Below are positions 1 to 8,598 of a stretch of 57,495 bases of DNA, in pieces; within the stretch, counting starts at the first letter, position 1, and each line of letters opens with the position of its first letter. The stretch is from positions 1 to 57,495 of the forward strand of contig NZ_NFGZ01000019.1 in assembly GCF_002159175.1 (NCBI RefSeq), given 5' to 3'. A program made the position numbers and the translations under genes. The stretch is from Flavonifractor sp. An92. Lineage in GTDB: Bacteria > Bacillota > Clostridia > Oscillospirales > Oscillospiraceae. The notes below the pieces were generated by a model. That model was not told the DNA's origin. It ran no database searches and saw nothing but the letters and a program-made list of their open reading frames with translations.

Positions 1-64
1 AACGGCCGCCCGGGCTACGCGGGTCCGGCGCATCTTGTCCCGAAAGAAGGAGGAAACGATCCCT

Positions 65-1489
65 ATGAAACGAATGCTCAGCATACTTCTGGCCGGCGCC
101 CTGCTGACCGGCCTTCTGGCGGGCTGCGGCGGAACCAGCGCCCCCAGCGCCGCCCCTTCGGCCGACCCCACCGCCACCCCCAGCGCGGAGGCGGGGACCT
201 ACGCCACCGCCACCACCGCCGACGTGCAGGCCGCGCTGGAGGATGAGAACAGCGTGGTGGTGGACGCCCGCATCAACAGCGCCTACATCGGCTGGACCCT
301 GGAGGGCGTGGCCCGCGGCGGCCACATCCCCGGCGCCACCGACTTCTCCGCCCGCTGGCTCACCAGCACCTACAGCGACACCGAGAACCTGGAGGGCGAG
401 ACCCGGGAGCAGGTCCTTGCCCAGTACCTGGTGGACAAGGGCATCGACAGCTCCAAGAAGGTGATCGTCTATGACGCCAACGGCACCGACGCCCAGGCGG
501 TGGCCGACTACTTCGCCAGCCAGGGCGTGACCGACCTTTCCCTGTACGACGTGAACGAGTGGGCCAACGACGAGAGCCTGGAGATGGAGTCCTATCCCAA
601 CTACTCCCTGCTGGTCCCCGCCGAGAACGTGAAGGCCCTCATCGACGGCGAGACCCCCGAGACCTTCGAGTCCGGCGTGGAGTACAAGTTCTTTGACGTG
701 GCCTGGGGCGAGGTGGACCAGTCCGGCTATCTGGACGGCCATGTGCCCGGCGCGGTCCATGTGAACACCGACTGGTTCGAGCCGGAGGAGACCCTGTGGA
801 TGCTGGCCGACGACGACGCCCTCCTGGCCCTGATGCTCAAGCTGGGCATCACCGCGGAGGACCACATCGTGGTCACCGGTCCCGAGCCCATGGCCGCCTG
901 CCGCTTCGCCGTGATCCTGAAGTACATGGGCGTGGAGGACGTGCGGGTCATGACCGGCGGCCTGGTGGAATGGTCCGACCTGGGCTATGAGCTGGCCACC
1001 GACAACGTGGAGGCCGTGCCCGTGGACAGCTTCGGCGTGGACACCCCCGCCAACCCCGACTGGATCGACACCATCGAGGAGGTCCAGGAGATGCTGGGCC
1101 AGCCTGGCTTCACCCTGGTGGACAACCGCACCTGGCAGGAGTTCATCGGTGAGACCACCGGCTACTCCTACCACGACAAGGCCGGCCGCATCCCCGGCGC
1201 CCTCTTCGGCTATGCCGGCAAGGTCAGCTCCAGCTCGGTGAGCTACTACCGCAACATCGACAAGACCATGCGCAACGCCGATGAGATCCTCGCCATGTGG
1301 GAGAGCTGCCTCATCGACCCGGAGAACAACCACCTCTCCTTCATGTGCGGCTCCGGCTGGCGCGCCGCCGAGATCCTGTGGTACGCCCGGGTGATGGGCT
1401 ATGAGAACACCTCCCTGTACAGCGACGGCTGGATCGGCTGGTCCAACGCGGGTCTGCCCACCGAGACCGGCGACCCCACCGCCCACTAA
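65..1489 (+). CDS. Lipoprotein with three rhodanese-like domains
   Basis: Predicted surface lipoprotein of 474 residues. The start is the ATG at 65, eleven bases after AAGGAGG; an upstream in-frame TTG at 35 lacks this support. A lipoprotein signal ends in LLAGC, followed by an Ala/Pro/Ser/Thr linker. Three rhodanese-like modules follow, roughly residues 45-185, 190-320 and 335-465. The first has VYDANGTDA and the second VTGPEPMAA where the active loop should be, so neither has a catalytic cysteine. Only the third has one, in FMCGSGWRAAE. Rhodaneses move sulfane sulfur through a persulfide on that cysteine. By analogy with two-domain thiosulfate sulfurtransferases, the first two domains are probably structural. 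The next gene starts three bases after the stop. The true substrate is unknown. Confidence 0.85.
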   Translation: MKRMLSILLAGALLTGLLAGCGGTSAPSAAPSADPTATPSAEAGTYATATTADVQAALEDENSVVVDARINSAYIGWTLEGVARGGHIPGATDFSARWLTSTYSDTENLEGETREQVLAQYLVDKGIDSSKKVIVYDANGTDAQAVADYFASQGVTDLSLYDVNEWANDESLEMESYPNYSLLVPAENVKALIDGETPETFESGVEYKFFDVAWGEVDQSGYLDGHVPGAVHVNTDWFEPEETLWMLADDDALLALMLKLGITAEDHIVVTGPEPMAACRFAVILKYMGVEDVRVMTGGLVEWSDLGYELATDNVEAVPVDSFGVDTPANPDWIDTIEEVQEMLGQPGFTLVDNRTWQEFIGETTGYSYHDKAGRIPGALFGYAGKVSSSSVSYYRNIDKTMRNADEILAMWESCLIDPENNHLSFMCGSGWRAAEILWYARVMGYENTSLYSDGWIGWSNAGLPTETGDPTAH

Positions 1490-1492
1490 GCC

Positions 1493-1918
1493 ATGAAACG
1501 ACGGGTCTTTTATGGAATCTGGGCCGTAGTCACCCTCCTCCAGGCCGCTCTGGTGGCCGGAGGGTGGGTGTTGGCGCGGCTGGCCTATTGGAAGGCCGGG
1601 GTCAACCACCATGTGGCCTTCCGCAAGCGGCAGTACAACCAGCTCCTCTTCAGCGGCACGCCGCTGCTCCTGCTCCAGATCGCCGCGGCGGTGCTGGCGG
1701 TGATCCTGCTGGTGCTGCTGGTGCGGGCCATCCGCCGGCGGGGCGGCTTCCGCGCCGTGCTGGCGCTGGAGTCCCTGGCCGCGGCGGGCATGGTGCTGGC
1801 CTATCTGACCGCGCCCGCACTGAAGGCGGTGCGCATCTACCCCTATGCCGTGCTCATCGCCTCCCTGATCCTGCTGCTGGCCCTGCTGGCGCAGTTTCTG
1901 GGCAGCCGGGTCCGATAA
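1493..1918 (+). CDS. Small integral membrane protein of unknown function
   Basis: I do not recognise this 141-residue protein. It has four predicted membrane segments, near residues 5-30, 52-78, 85-107 and 115-135, with a basic stretch (RAIRRRGGFR) between the second and third. It begins three bases after the rhodanese lipoprotein stop and has no clear ribosome site of its own, so it is probably translated by coupling. The pairing suggests a membrane partner for the extracytoplasmic sulfurtransferase, but that is inference from position only. Confidence 0.7.
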   Translation: MKRRVFYGIWAVVTLLQAALVAGGWVLARLAYWKAGVNHHVAFRKRQYNQLLFSGTPLLLLQIAAAVLAVILLVLLVRAIRRRGGFRAVLALESLAAAGMVLAYLTAPALKAVRIYPYAVLIASLILLLALLAQFLGSRVR

Positions 1919-1923
1919 CGAAC

Positions 1924-1959
1924 AACAAGGGCGTACCGCCATGGCGGTACGCCCTTGTT
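1924..1959. terminator. Bidirectional terminator between convergent genes
   Basis: A perfect 17-bp inverted repeat (AACAAGGGCGTACCGCC and its complement) with a 2-base centre lies between the membrane protein ending at 1918 and the M20 peptidase ending at 1976. It is flanked by A-rich and T-rich ends, so it can stop transcription from both sides. Confidence 0.85.
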
Positions 1960-1975
1960 CTGTTTCCGGAAACGT

Positions 1976-3238
1976 TTACTGGATGCCCAGCATGTCGCAC
2001 AGGGACAGCACATAGATCTGGCCGGCGTTGACCACGTCCTGGATATCCACATTTTCGTTGTAGGAGTGGATACCGGCGGTGTTGGCCGGGCCGTACTGGA
2101 TGGTGGGGATGCCCACGCGGCGGTAGTCCCGGGCGTCGGAGGAGGCCCACTGATAGGCGGGGATGACCTCCATCTTCCAGATGGCCTCCGCGTTGCGCTT
2201 GACGGTCTGGACGATGACCTCGTCCTCCTCGGTGTAGTTGCCCTCGCTCTTCCACTGCAGCTCGTAGCTCACGCCCTCCACGCCGCTGTCGTGGACGATG
2301 GAGGCCAGCATGTCCTCGATCTCCTTGTGGTCCACGCCGATGGGCAGGCGGACGTCCACGATGGCCTCGCAGTAGTCGGGCACCATGTTGGGCCGGGTGC
2401 CGCCCTGGATGAGGCCCACGTTGGCGGACACATGGCGGATGACCTCGCCCACGCCGGGCTCGTCCAGCAGGGTCTGGGCCCGCATGATGGAGTTCTGCAG
2501 GGCACGCTGCTGGCTGGGCTTGTAGTGGCCCTCGATGGTGGTCAGGCGGGGCAGCTCCTCCAGCACCTTGGCCAGGCGCAGGATGGCGTTCTCGCCCTTG
2601 AAGCCGCCCAGGCTGCCGTGAGCGGACTTGCCGGTGGCCTTGAGGATGACGGTGAGGCCGCCCTTCTGGCCGATCTCGATGTCGTTGGCGGAGGTGGGCT
2701 CGGCGATGAGGCAGGCGTTGGCTCCGTCGGCGTAGCCGTGGTCGCACAGCCAGGCGGAGCCGAACTCGCCGCCGCTCTCCTCGTCGGAGACCAGGTGGAG
2801 GCGGATGTTGCCCTTGAGCGGGGCGCCGGACTCCTTGAGGAGCTTCATGGCGAACAGCAGGCCCGCCACGCCGGCCTTCATGTCGGAGGTCCCGCGGCCC
2901 AGGATCTGCGTGTCGGTGACGGTGCCGGCGAAGGGATCAAAGTCCCACTGGCTGCGGTCGCCGGCGGGGACCACGTCCAGATGGCCGTTGAGGATGACGC
3001 TGAAGCCGTCGTCGGTGCCCATCTTGGCCACGATGCAGGGGAAGTCGGGGTTTTCGCCCACCTCTTCATAGTCGATCCCGGCCTGGCGCAGATAGTTCTC
3101 CACGAAATCCACGACCTCCCGCTGGGTACCGGTGGGGTTCTCGCTGGGGATGCGGATCAGGTCGGAGACCAGCTGGACCAGCTCCCCGCTCCGCTCCACG
3201 GCGAGGCGGTGCAGCATTTCACGCGAAACTTGTTCCAT
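1976..3238 (-). CDS. M20 family metallopeptidase (ArgE/DapE/ACY1-like deacylase)
   Basis: Cytoplasmic zinc hydrolase of 420 residues, usual for the ArgE/DapE/CPG2 group. These enzymes remove an acyl group or cleave a peptide bond next to a free carboxylate. Visible motifs are GHLDVVP (metal His86, Asp88), GRGTSDMKAG (bridging Asp119), SDEESGGEFGS (Glu153/154, general base and metal ligand) and AEP (Glu180). A dimerisation lid region follows. It is the last gene of the long peptide-transport operon, 24 bases after the OppF-type ATPase, with AAGAGG upstream. Substrate cannot be read from the sequence. Its location suggests it processes what the transporter imports rather than serving arginine or lysine synthesis. 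Confidence 0.85.
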   Translation of the reverse strand: MEQVSREMLHRLAVERSGELVQLVSDLIRIPSENPTGTQREVVDFVENYLRQAGIDYEEVGENPDFPCIVAKMGTDDGFSVILNGHLDVVPAGDRSQWDFDPFAGTVTDTQILGRGTSDMKAGVAGLLFAMKLLKESGAPLKGNIRLHLVSDEESGGEFGSAWLCDHGYADGANACLIAEPTSANDIEIGQKGGLTVILKATGKSAHGSLGGFKGENAILRLAKVLEELPRLTTIEGHYKPSQQRALQNSIMRAQTLLDEPGVGEVIRHVSANVGLIQGGTRPNMVPDYCEAIVDVRLPIGVDHKEIEDMLASIVHDSGVEGVSYELQWKSEGNYTEEDEVIVQTVKRNAEAIWKMEVIPAYQWASSDARDYRRVGIPTIQYGPANTAGIHSYNENVDIQDVVNAGQIYVLSLCDMLGIQ

Positions 3239-3262
3239 GGATAAAGACCTCTTTTCAAACGA

Positions 3263-4249
3263 TCAATGGTAGAGGAAACAGGCCACCTGATGGCCGTCTC
3301 CGGTGTCTTTCAGTTCGGGGATCTCCTTGGTGCAGCGCTCGGTGCAGTGGGGGCAGCGCCCGGCCAGGGGGCAGCCCACCTGGTCGCCGATGGGGCTGGG
3401 GATCTCGCCCTTGAGGACGATGCGCTCCTTCTTCTCGAAGGGAGACTCCGGCGGGATGGCGGAGAGCAGCGCCTGGGTGTAGGGGTGCAGGGGGTTGGTG
3501 TAGATCTGGGAGGCCTCGCACAGCTCCACCACACGGCCCAGATACATGATGGCGATGCGGTCGCTGACGTGCTTGATGACGCCCAGATCGTGGGAGATGA
3601 AGATGTAGGTCAGGTTGTGCTCCCGCTGCAGGCGGTTGAAGAGGTTGAGCACCTGGGCCTGGATGGACACGTCCAGCGCGGAGACCGGCTCGTCACAGAT
3701 GATGATCTTCGGGTTCAGGGACAGGGCCCGGGCCACGTTGATGCGCTGGCGCTGGCCGCCGGAGAACTCGTGGGGATAGCGGTTCATGTGCTGGATGTCC
3801 AGACCCACCTCCCGCATGAGCTGGAGGACCCGGTCCTGGCGCTCCTTTTTGTCGGTGATGATCTGGTGGATCTTCAGCGGCTCGGCGATGATGGTCTCGC
3901 AGGTGTTGCGGGGGTCCAGGGAGGAGTAGGGGTCCTGGAACACCATCTGGATGTCCCGCTTCATGGCCTGGCGCTCCGGCCCGGCCAGGGTGAAGAGGTC
4001 CTTGCCCTGGTACTCCACGCTGCCGGAGGTGGCCTTGTGGAGCTGGATGATGGTGCGGCCCAGGGTGGACTTGCCGCAGCCGGACTCGCCGATGATGCCC
4101 AGGGTCTCGCCCTCATACACGTCCAGGGACACATCGCTCAGGGCGTGGAGGATCTGGGGCTTGGCGCCCAGCTTTTTGCTCTTGATCTTGAATTCCTTGG
4201 TCAGGTGACGGATCTTCATGATGGGCTCACGGGTCTCATTCTGCGTCAT
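3263..4249 (-). CDS. Oligopeptide/dipeptide ABC transporter ATPase, OppF/DppF type
   Basis: One of two ATPase subunits powering the peptide importer on the cytoplasmic face, 328 residues. Walker A is GESGCGKST (54-62), the signature is FSGGQRQR, and Walker B with switch is ICDEPVSALD. The C-terminal oligopeptide-type extension carries the cysteine cluster GCPLAGRCPHCTERC typical of OppD/OppF proteins. The start ATG has GAGGTG just upstream and overlaps the end of the DppD-type gene by 14 bases, so the two are translationally coupled. The order binding protein, B, C, D, F is the standard one, except that an M20 gene sits between the C and D genes. Confidence 0.93.
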   Translation of the reverse strand: MTQNETREPIMKIRHLTKEFKIKSKKLGAKPQILHALSDVSLDVYEGETLGIIGESGCGKSTLGRTIIQLHKATSGSVEYQGKDLFTLAGPERQAMKRDIQMVFQDPYSSLDPRNTCETIIAEPLKIHQIITDKKERQDRVLQLMREVGLDIQHMNRYPHEFSGGQRQRINVARALSLNPKIIICDEPVSALDVSIQAQVLNLFNRLQREHNLTYIFISHDLGVIKHVSDRIAIMYLGRVVELCEASQIYTNPLHPYTQALLSAIPPESPFEKKERIVLKGEIPSPIGDQVGCPLAGRCPHCTERCTKEIPELKDTGDGHQVACFLYH

Positions 4250-5252
4250 GTGTCACCTCTCCTCTCACCAGACGTTCCTCGCCGTTCTGACGGTGGCAGG
4301 CCACGAAATGGCCGGGCTCCACCTCCACCAGCGGGGGCACCGATTCACAGCATTTATCGGTCACATAGGGGCAGCGGTTATAGAAATTACAGCACTTGCC
4401 GGTGAGGCGCAGATCGGGAGGCGTACCGGGGATGGTGCGCAGCTCGCCCTTGGTCTCGTCGGACAGGCGGGGGATGGAGTCCAGCAGGCCCCAGGTGTAG
4501 GGGTGCAGGGGGTTGGAGTAGAGGGTCTTGGTGTCGGCGCTCTCCACGGTGTTGCCGGCGTACATGACCATCACCTTGTCGCACATCTCCCACACCACGC
4601 CCAGGTTGTGGGTGATGAGGAGGATGGAGGTGTTCATCTCCTTCTGAAGGTCCTTCAGAAGGTCCAGCACCTGGGCCTGGACGGTCACGTCCAGCGCGGT
4701 GGTGGGCTCGTCGGCGATGATGAACTTGGGCTTACAGCACACCGCCATGGCGATGATGACGCGCTGGCACATGCCGCCGGAGAGCTCGTAGGGATAGGCC
4801 TCCATGCGCTTCTCCGGCTCCGGGATGCCCACGCGCTTGAGGGCGTGGATGGCCATTTCCCGGGCCTCTTTCTTGCTCACCTTCTGGTGGGCGCAGATCA
4901 TCTCCACCATCTGCTTGCCGATCTTGAAGACCGGGTCCAGGGACGTCATGGGGTCCTGGAAGATGGTGGCGATCTCCTTGCCGCGGAACTCCAGCAACTC
5001 CTTGTGGCTCATGGTCAGGATGTTGCGGCCCTCAAAGAGGATCTCGCCGTCCACGATGCGCCCGGTGCGGGGGGGCAGCAGGCGGATGAGGGAGTTGGAG
5101 GTGACGCTCTTACCCGAGCCCGACTCGCCCACGATGCCCAGGACCTCGCCGCGGTTGAGCTCAAAGCTGACGCCGTCCACCGCCTTGGACACGCCGCTGG
5201 CGGTATAGAAATAGGTCTTGAGTCCGCTGACTCTCAGCAAAGTTTCACTCAT
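4236..5252 (-). CDS. Oligopeptide/dipeptide ABC transporter ATPase, OppD/DppD type
   Basis: Second ATPase of the peptide importer, 338 residues. Walker A is GESGSGKS (42-49), the signature is LSGGMCQRV, and Walker B is ADEPTTALD. The OppD-type C-terminal domain has paired cysteines in [16 protein letters not shown], found widely in this subfamily. GGAGGTAGCT precedes the ATG. It lies between an M20 amidohydrolase gene (ends at 5263, ten bases away) and the OppF-type partner (14-base overlap), placing it in the same transcript. Confidence 0.93.
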   Translation of the reverse strand: MSETLLRVSGLKTYFYTASGVSKAVDGVSFELNRGEVLGIVGESGSGKSVTSNSLIRLLPPRTGRIVDGEILFEGRNILTMSHKELLEFRGKEIATIFQDPMTSLDPVFKIGKQMVEMICAHQKVSKKEAREMAIHALKRVGIPEPEKRMEAYPYELSGGMCQRVIIAMAVCCKPKFIIADEPTTALDVTVQAQVLDLLKDLQKEMNTSILLITHNLGVVWEMCDKVMVMYAGNTVESADTKTLYSNPLHPYTWGLLDSIPRLSDETKGELRTIPGTPPDLRLTGKCCNFYNRCPYVTDKCCESVPPLVEVEPGHFVACHRQNGEERLVRGEVTHDAE

Positions 5253-5262
5253 AGCTACCTCC

Positions 5263-6447
5263 TTATCCCTCGTACCGGGCCTTCATCTCCGCGAAAGCAG
5301 CGCGGATCTGGTCCAGCAGCGACGGATCGGTGAGAATGTCCACCGCCGTCATGGCCATGGCGCAGGAGCCGACGGAGATGGTCTTGTGCCCGGCCGGGCC
5401 GCCCACCGCCGCCTCGAACTCCGGGGTGTGGCCCCGGGTCTCGGGTACCACCAGCACATAGGACTGCAGGCCCGGCACCTCGTGGGTGACATTGCCCATG
5501 TCGGTGCAGCCGATGCCCAGCGCCCGCTCCCGGGGCTTGACGGTCTCGCCCAGGGCGGTAAAGTTCTTCTCCAGCAGCTCCTCCAGCACGGGGTTGTTGC
5601 GGATGTCCTCGTAGGGCAGGCCCACGGGCTCGTAGGAGAAGCGGGTGTTGGTGATGTCGGCCAGGTGCTGGCAGATCTTCAAAAAGCGGTCCAGCAGCTC
5701 CAGCTTGTTCTTCATGGAGAAGGAGCGGATGGTGAATTCCGCCGAGCAGTGGTCGGGAATGTAGATGGGCTCCTCGCCGCCGTCCCGGATGACGCCCAGG
5801 ATCTTGCCCCGGTCGGCGATCTCCAGACGCAGGGCGTTGATGGTGTTGAACAGCTCCAGCACCGGGGTCAGGGCGCTGACGCCCTCCTCCGGCCAGGTGG
5901 CCGCGTGGGACTTTTTGCCGTAGAAGTGGACCAGCACATCGGTCTTGGAGTAGGAGATGTCCTGCACCACCGTGTCGTTGGCCGAGTGGAGGAGCATGGC
6001 CACGTCCAGATCGGCAAAGGCGCCGTTCTGGAGCATGATGATCTTGCCGCCGCCGCCCTCTTCCGCCGGGCAGCCGAACACCGTCACGGTGCCGCCCAGC
6101 TCGTCGATGACGCTGCGCAGGGCCTCGCCGGCGCCCACGGCCATGGCGCACATCAGGTTGTGGCCGCAGGCGTGGCCCATGCCGGGCACGGCGTCGAACT
6201 CGCCGAAGATGCCGATGTTGGGGCCGGGCTTGCCGCTCTGGTACACGCCCTTGACGCTGGTCTCGATGCCGCCCACGCCGGTCTCCACCTGGAAGCCGAA
6301 GCGGCGCAGCTGCTCGCTCATGGCGGCGCAGGCGTGGCGCTCCTCAAAATTGTACTCCGGGTGGGCCCAGATGGTGTCCGAGAGGGCGATCAGCTCGGGG
6401 AGGATCTCCTCCACCCGCTGACGCACTTTTTCTTTGTAATCGTTCAT
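5263..6447 (-). CDS. M20 family amidohydrolase (AbgB/PaaJ-like)
   Basis: Cytoplasmic metal-dependent amidohydrolase, 394 residues. FGEFDAVPGMGHACGHN (82-97) is the signature of the AbgB/M20D branch, where the Cys and His of ACGH bind metal. AEEGGGG is the catalytic glutamate region. Relatives hydrolyse N-acyl amino acids or p-aminobenzoyl-glutamate. It is inserted in the middle of the transporter operon, between the C permease (13 bases upstream) and the D ATPase. That placement is strong evidence that the imported compound is its substrate. A GGGAGG ribosome site precedes the ATG. Confidence 0.88.
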   Translation of the reverse strand: MNDYKEKVRQRVEEILPELIALSDTIWAHPEYNFEERHACAAMSEQLRRFGFQVETGVGGIETSVKGVYQSGKPGPNIGIFGEFDAVPGMGHACGHNLMCAMAVGAGEALRSVIDELGGTVTVFGCPAEEGGGGKIIMLQNGAFADLDVAMLLHSANDTVVQDISYSKTDVLVHFYGKKSHAATWPEEGVSALTPVLELFNTINALRLEIADRGKILGVIRDGGEEPIYIPDHCSAEFTIRSFSMKNKLELLDRFLKICQHLADITNTRFSYEPVGLPYEDIRNNPVLEELLEKNFTALGETVKPRERALGIGCTDMGNVTHEVPGLQSYVLVVPETRGHTPEFEAAVGGPAGHKTISVGSCAMAMTAVDILTDPSLLDQIRAAFAEMKARYEG

Positions 6448-6460
6448 GCTATGCCTCCCG

Positions 6461-7378
6461 TTACTTCTTCATCTTGGGATCCAGCACGTCCCGGACGCCG
6501 TCGCCCAGCAGGTTGAAGCCCAGCACGGTGATGAGGATGAAGATGCCGGAATAGGTGGCGATGTGGGGGCTGGTGTTCAGCCAGAATTTACCGGTCTGGA
6601 GGATGCTGCCCCAGGAGGCGGTGGGCTCGCTGATGCCCAGGCCCAGGAAGCTCAGGGCGGCCTCGGAGATGATGGCGCCGGCGATGCCCAGGGTGGCGTA
6701 GACGATCAGGGGAGAGATGGTATTGGGCAGGATGTGGGTGAAGAGCAGGCGGAGTCTGGACACGCCGATGACCTTGGCGGCGTTGCAGTACTCCTCATTC
6801 TTGACGATGTACACCTCGCCGCGGACCACGCGGGCGAAGCTGGGGATGTTGCCGATGCCCACGGCCAGGATCACGTTGAAGATGCCGGAGCCCAGCACCG
6901 TCATCAGCACCATGGCCAGCAGGATGTAGGGGAAGGACAGCATGCCGTCCATGATACGCATGATGATGCTGTCGATGATGCCGCCGAAGTAGCCGGCGAT
7001 CAGGCCCAGCAGCACGCCGATGAGGCCGGCCACCACGGTGCCGCCGAAGGCCACCAGCAGGGAGACCCGGGAGCCGTAGATGATGCGGGACAGCAGGTCG
7101 CGGCCCACGTTGTCGCAGCCCAGGATGTGGCCGTTCTCGCCCGGCAGGGCAAAGGCCTCGATGGGGTTGAGGGCGGTGGGGTCATAGGGGGCCAGCAGCG
7201 GCGCGAACACCGCGATGAAGATCATGATGCTGACGATGACCAGACCCACCATGGCGGTCTTGTTGCGCTTGAGCTTGCTCCAGGCGCTGTTGGCCCGGCG
7301 CTCCCGCCGCAGCAGCTCCTCGTTGGAAGCGGTGCCGAGCACATCGGTGATGGTCTCGGCGTTTTTCTTCTTTTTCAT
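6461..7378 (-). CDS. Peptide ABC transporter permease, DppC/OppC type
   Basis: Inner-membrane channel subunit, 305 residues. It has an N-terminal OppC-type cytoplasmic tail and first helix (TAMVGLVIVSIMIFIAVFAP), and a periplasmic stretch with ILGCDNVGRDLLSRIIYGSR, which is diagnostic for DppC/OppC. The coupling EAA loop is EEYCNAAKVIGVSR...HILPN, and there are about six membrane helices. Its ATG shares one base with the stop of the DppB-type gene (TGATG), a tight coupling normal for these permease pairs. Confidence 0.93.
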   Translation of the reverse strand: MKKKKNAETITDVLGTASNEELLRRERRANSAWSKLKRNKTAMVGLVIVSIMIFIAVFAPLLAPYDPTALNPIEAFALPGENGHILGCDNVGRDLLSRIIYGSRVSLLVAFGGTVVAGLIGVLLGLIAGYFGGIIDSIIMRIMDGMLSFPYILLAMVLMTVLGSGIFNVILAVGIGNIPSFARVVRGEVYIVKNEEYCNAAKVIGVSRLRLLFTHILPNTISPLIVYATLGIAGAIISEAALSFLGLGISEPTASWGSILQTGKFWLNTSPHIATYSGIFILITVLGFNLLGDGVRDVLDPKMKK

Positions 7379-8334
7379 CAGGCGCCGCCTCCTTCATAGC
7401 TGACTCTGGGATTGATGAGCATGTAGGCCAGATCCACCAGCAGGTTGATCACCACGAAGATCACCGCAAAGAAGAGCACCATGCCCTGGATGAGCATGTA
7501 ATCCCGGTTGTTGATGGCGTTGACGATCATGGTGCCCAGGCCCGGCCAGGAGAAGATGCTCTCGGTGAGGATGGCGCCGGTGAAGCAGCTGGCCAGCTGC
7601 AGGCCGAGGACCGTGATGATGGGGGGCAGGGCGTTCTTCAGGGCGTGCTTGAAGATGACGCTGCGCTCGCTGATGCCGCGGGCCCGCAGGGCCTTGATGG
7701 AGTCGCTGCCGATAACCTCCAGCATGCTGGAGCGGGTGATCCGGGCGAAGGTGGCCATGGGGATGGTACACAGACACAGGCAGGGCAGGATCATGTGGGA
7801 GATCACGTCCCACAGGCCGTTTGCGATGTCTCCGCGTCCCATGACGGGTAGGATGCCCAGGTTCACCGAGAAGAAGCTGACCAGCATCATGCCCAGCCAG
7901 AAGATTGGCATGGACACGCCGACGAGGGCCAGCACCATGAACACATAGTCAAAGGCTGAGTATTGGTGCAGGGCAGAGAACATGCCGATGCCCACACCCA
8001 CGATCAGCGCGATGATCAGGGAGGTGAGGGTGATCTGCAGGGTGCTGGGGATGCGCTGCAGGATCAGGTCCACCACCGGCTGGTTGTACATGTAGGATGT
8101 GCCGAAATCGCCGTGGAGCACATCGCCCATATAGTCGATGTACTGCTTCCACTTAGGCTGGTCCAGGCCCAGCTTGACCTCCATCGCCGCGATATCCTCG
8201 GCCGTGGCCTGGGGACCCAGCAGGGTCTGGGCCGGGTTGCCCGGGATGGCGCGGGTCAGGATGAACGTGAAGGTGACCACAATGAACAGCGTGGGGATAC
8301 ACTGCACAATGCGTTTCAGGATCGTTTTTAACAC
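7378..8334 (-). CDS. Peptide ABC transporter permease, DppB/OppB type
   Basis: Partner channel subunit, 318 residues. The N-terminal segment with LFIVVTFTFILTRAIPGNPA is the typical DppB start, and the EAA loop contains IKALRARGISERSVIFKHALKNALPP. About six membrane helices are predicted. The start codon is GTG with only a weak GGTGA ribosome site, unlike its neighbours, which would lower expression relative to the binding protein encoded upstream. It follows the binding-protein gene after a 264-base gap holding a stem-loop. Confidence 0.93.
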   Translation of the reverse strand: MLKTILKRIVQCIPTLFIVVTFTFILTRAIPGNPAQTLLGPQATAEDIAAMEVKLGLDQPKWKQYIDYMGDVLHGDFGTSYMYNQPVVDLILQRIPSTLQITLTSLIIALIVGVGIGMFSALHQYSAFDYVFMVLALVGVSMPIFWLGMMLVSFFSVNLGILPVMGRGDIANGLWDVISHMILPCLCLCTIPMATFARITRSSMLEVIGSDSIKALRARGISERSVIFKHALKNALPPIITVLGLQLASCFTGAILTESIFSWPGLGTMIVNAINNRDYMLIQGMVLFFAVIFVVINLLVDLAYMLINPRVSYEGGGA

Positions 8335-8598
8335 TCACATCACCGCCATATCAATACATGTCTTAGTTTTCTTACTTCTTGTGGATACAGCCGAACGCCG
8401 CGGTCCCGCCGTGCGGCCGTCCGGCTCTCCGGGAGTCGGGGGCTTCAGCCGCAGGGAAATCGCCCATTGTACCATATGGCGAACAGAGATCAGCACGGAT
8501 GTATGGCTTTGCCGGGGGCGCGGCCGCGCCCAGAACGGCAACCGAATGGGGCGCGCGTGTGCGCGCCCCATAGGTGACAGTGGTTGTCAGACGGTCGG
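8335..8598 (-). other. Intergenic spacer between binding protein and permease genes
   Basis: No credible gene lies here. On the minus strand it follows the binding-protein stop and precedes the GTG start of the DppB-type permease. It holds the stem-loop at 8546-8571 and otherwise no clear promoter. It probably forms an untranslated stretch of the operon mRNA. Confidence 0.6.
8546..8571 (-). promoter_or_regulatory. Stem-loop downstream of the binding-protein gene
   Basis: A perfect 11-bp stem (ATGGGGCGCGC and complement) with a GTGT loop lies 28 bases after the binding-protein stop. No T-run follows on the minus strand, so it is not a classic terminator. Such hairpins commonly protect the upstream message and let the binding protein outnumber the permeases. 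Confidence 0.6.

Noticed and set aside
8335-8571. Short frames in the Dpp intergenic gap
   Set aside because: Present on both strands and in several frames, none with a ribosome site. The stem-loop is the only structured element.
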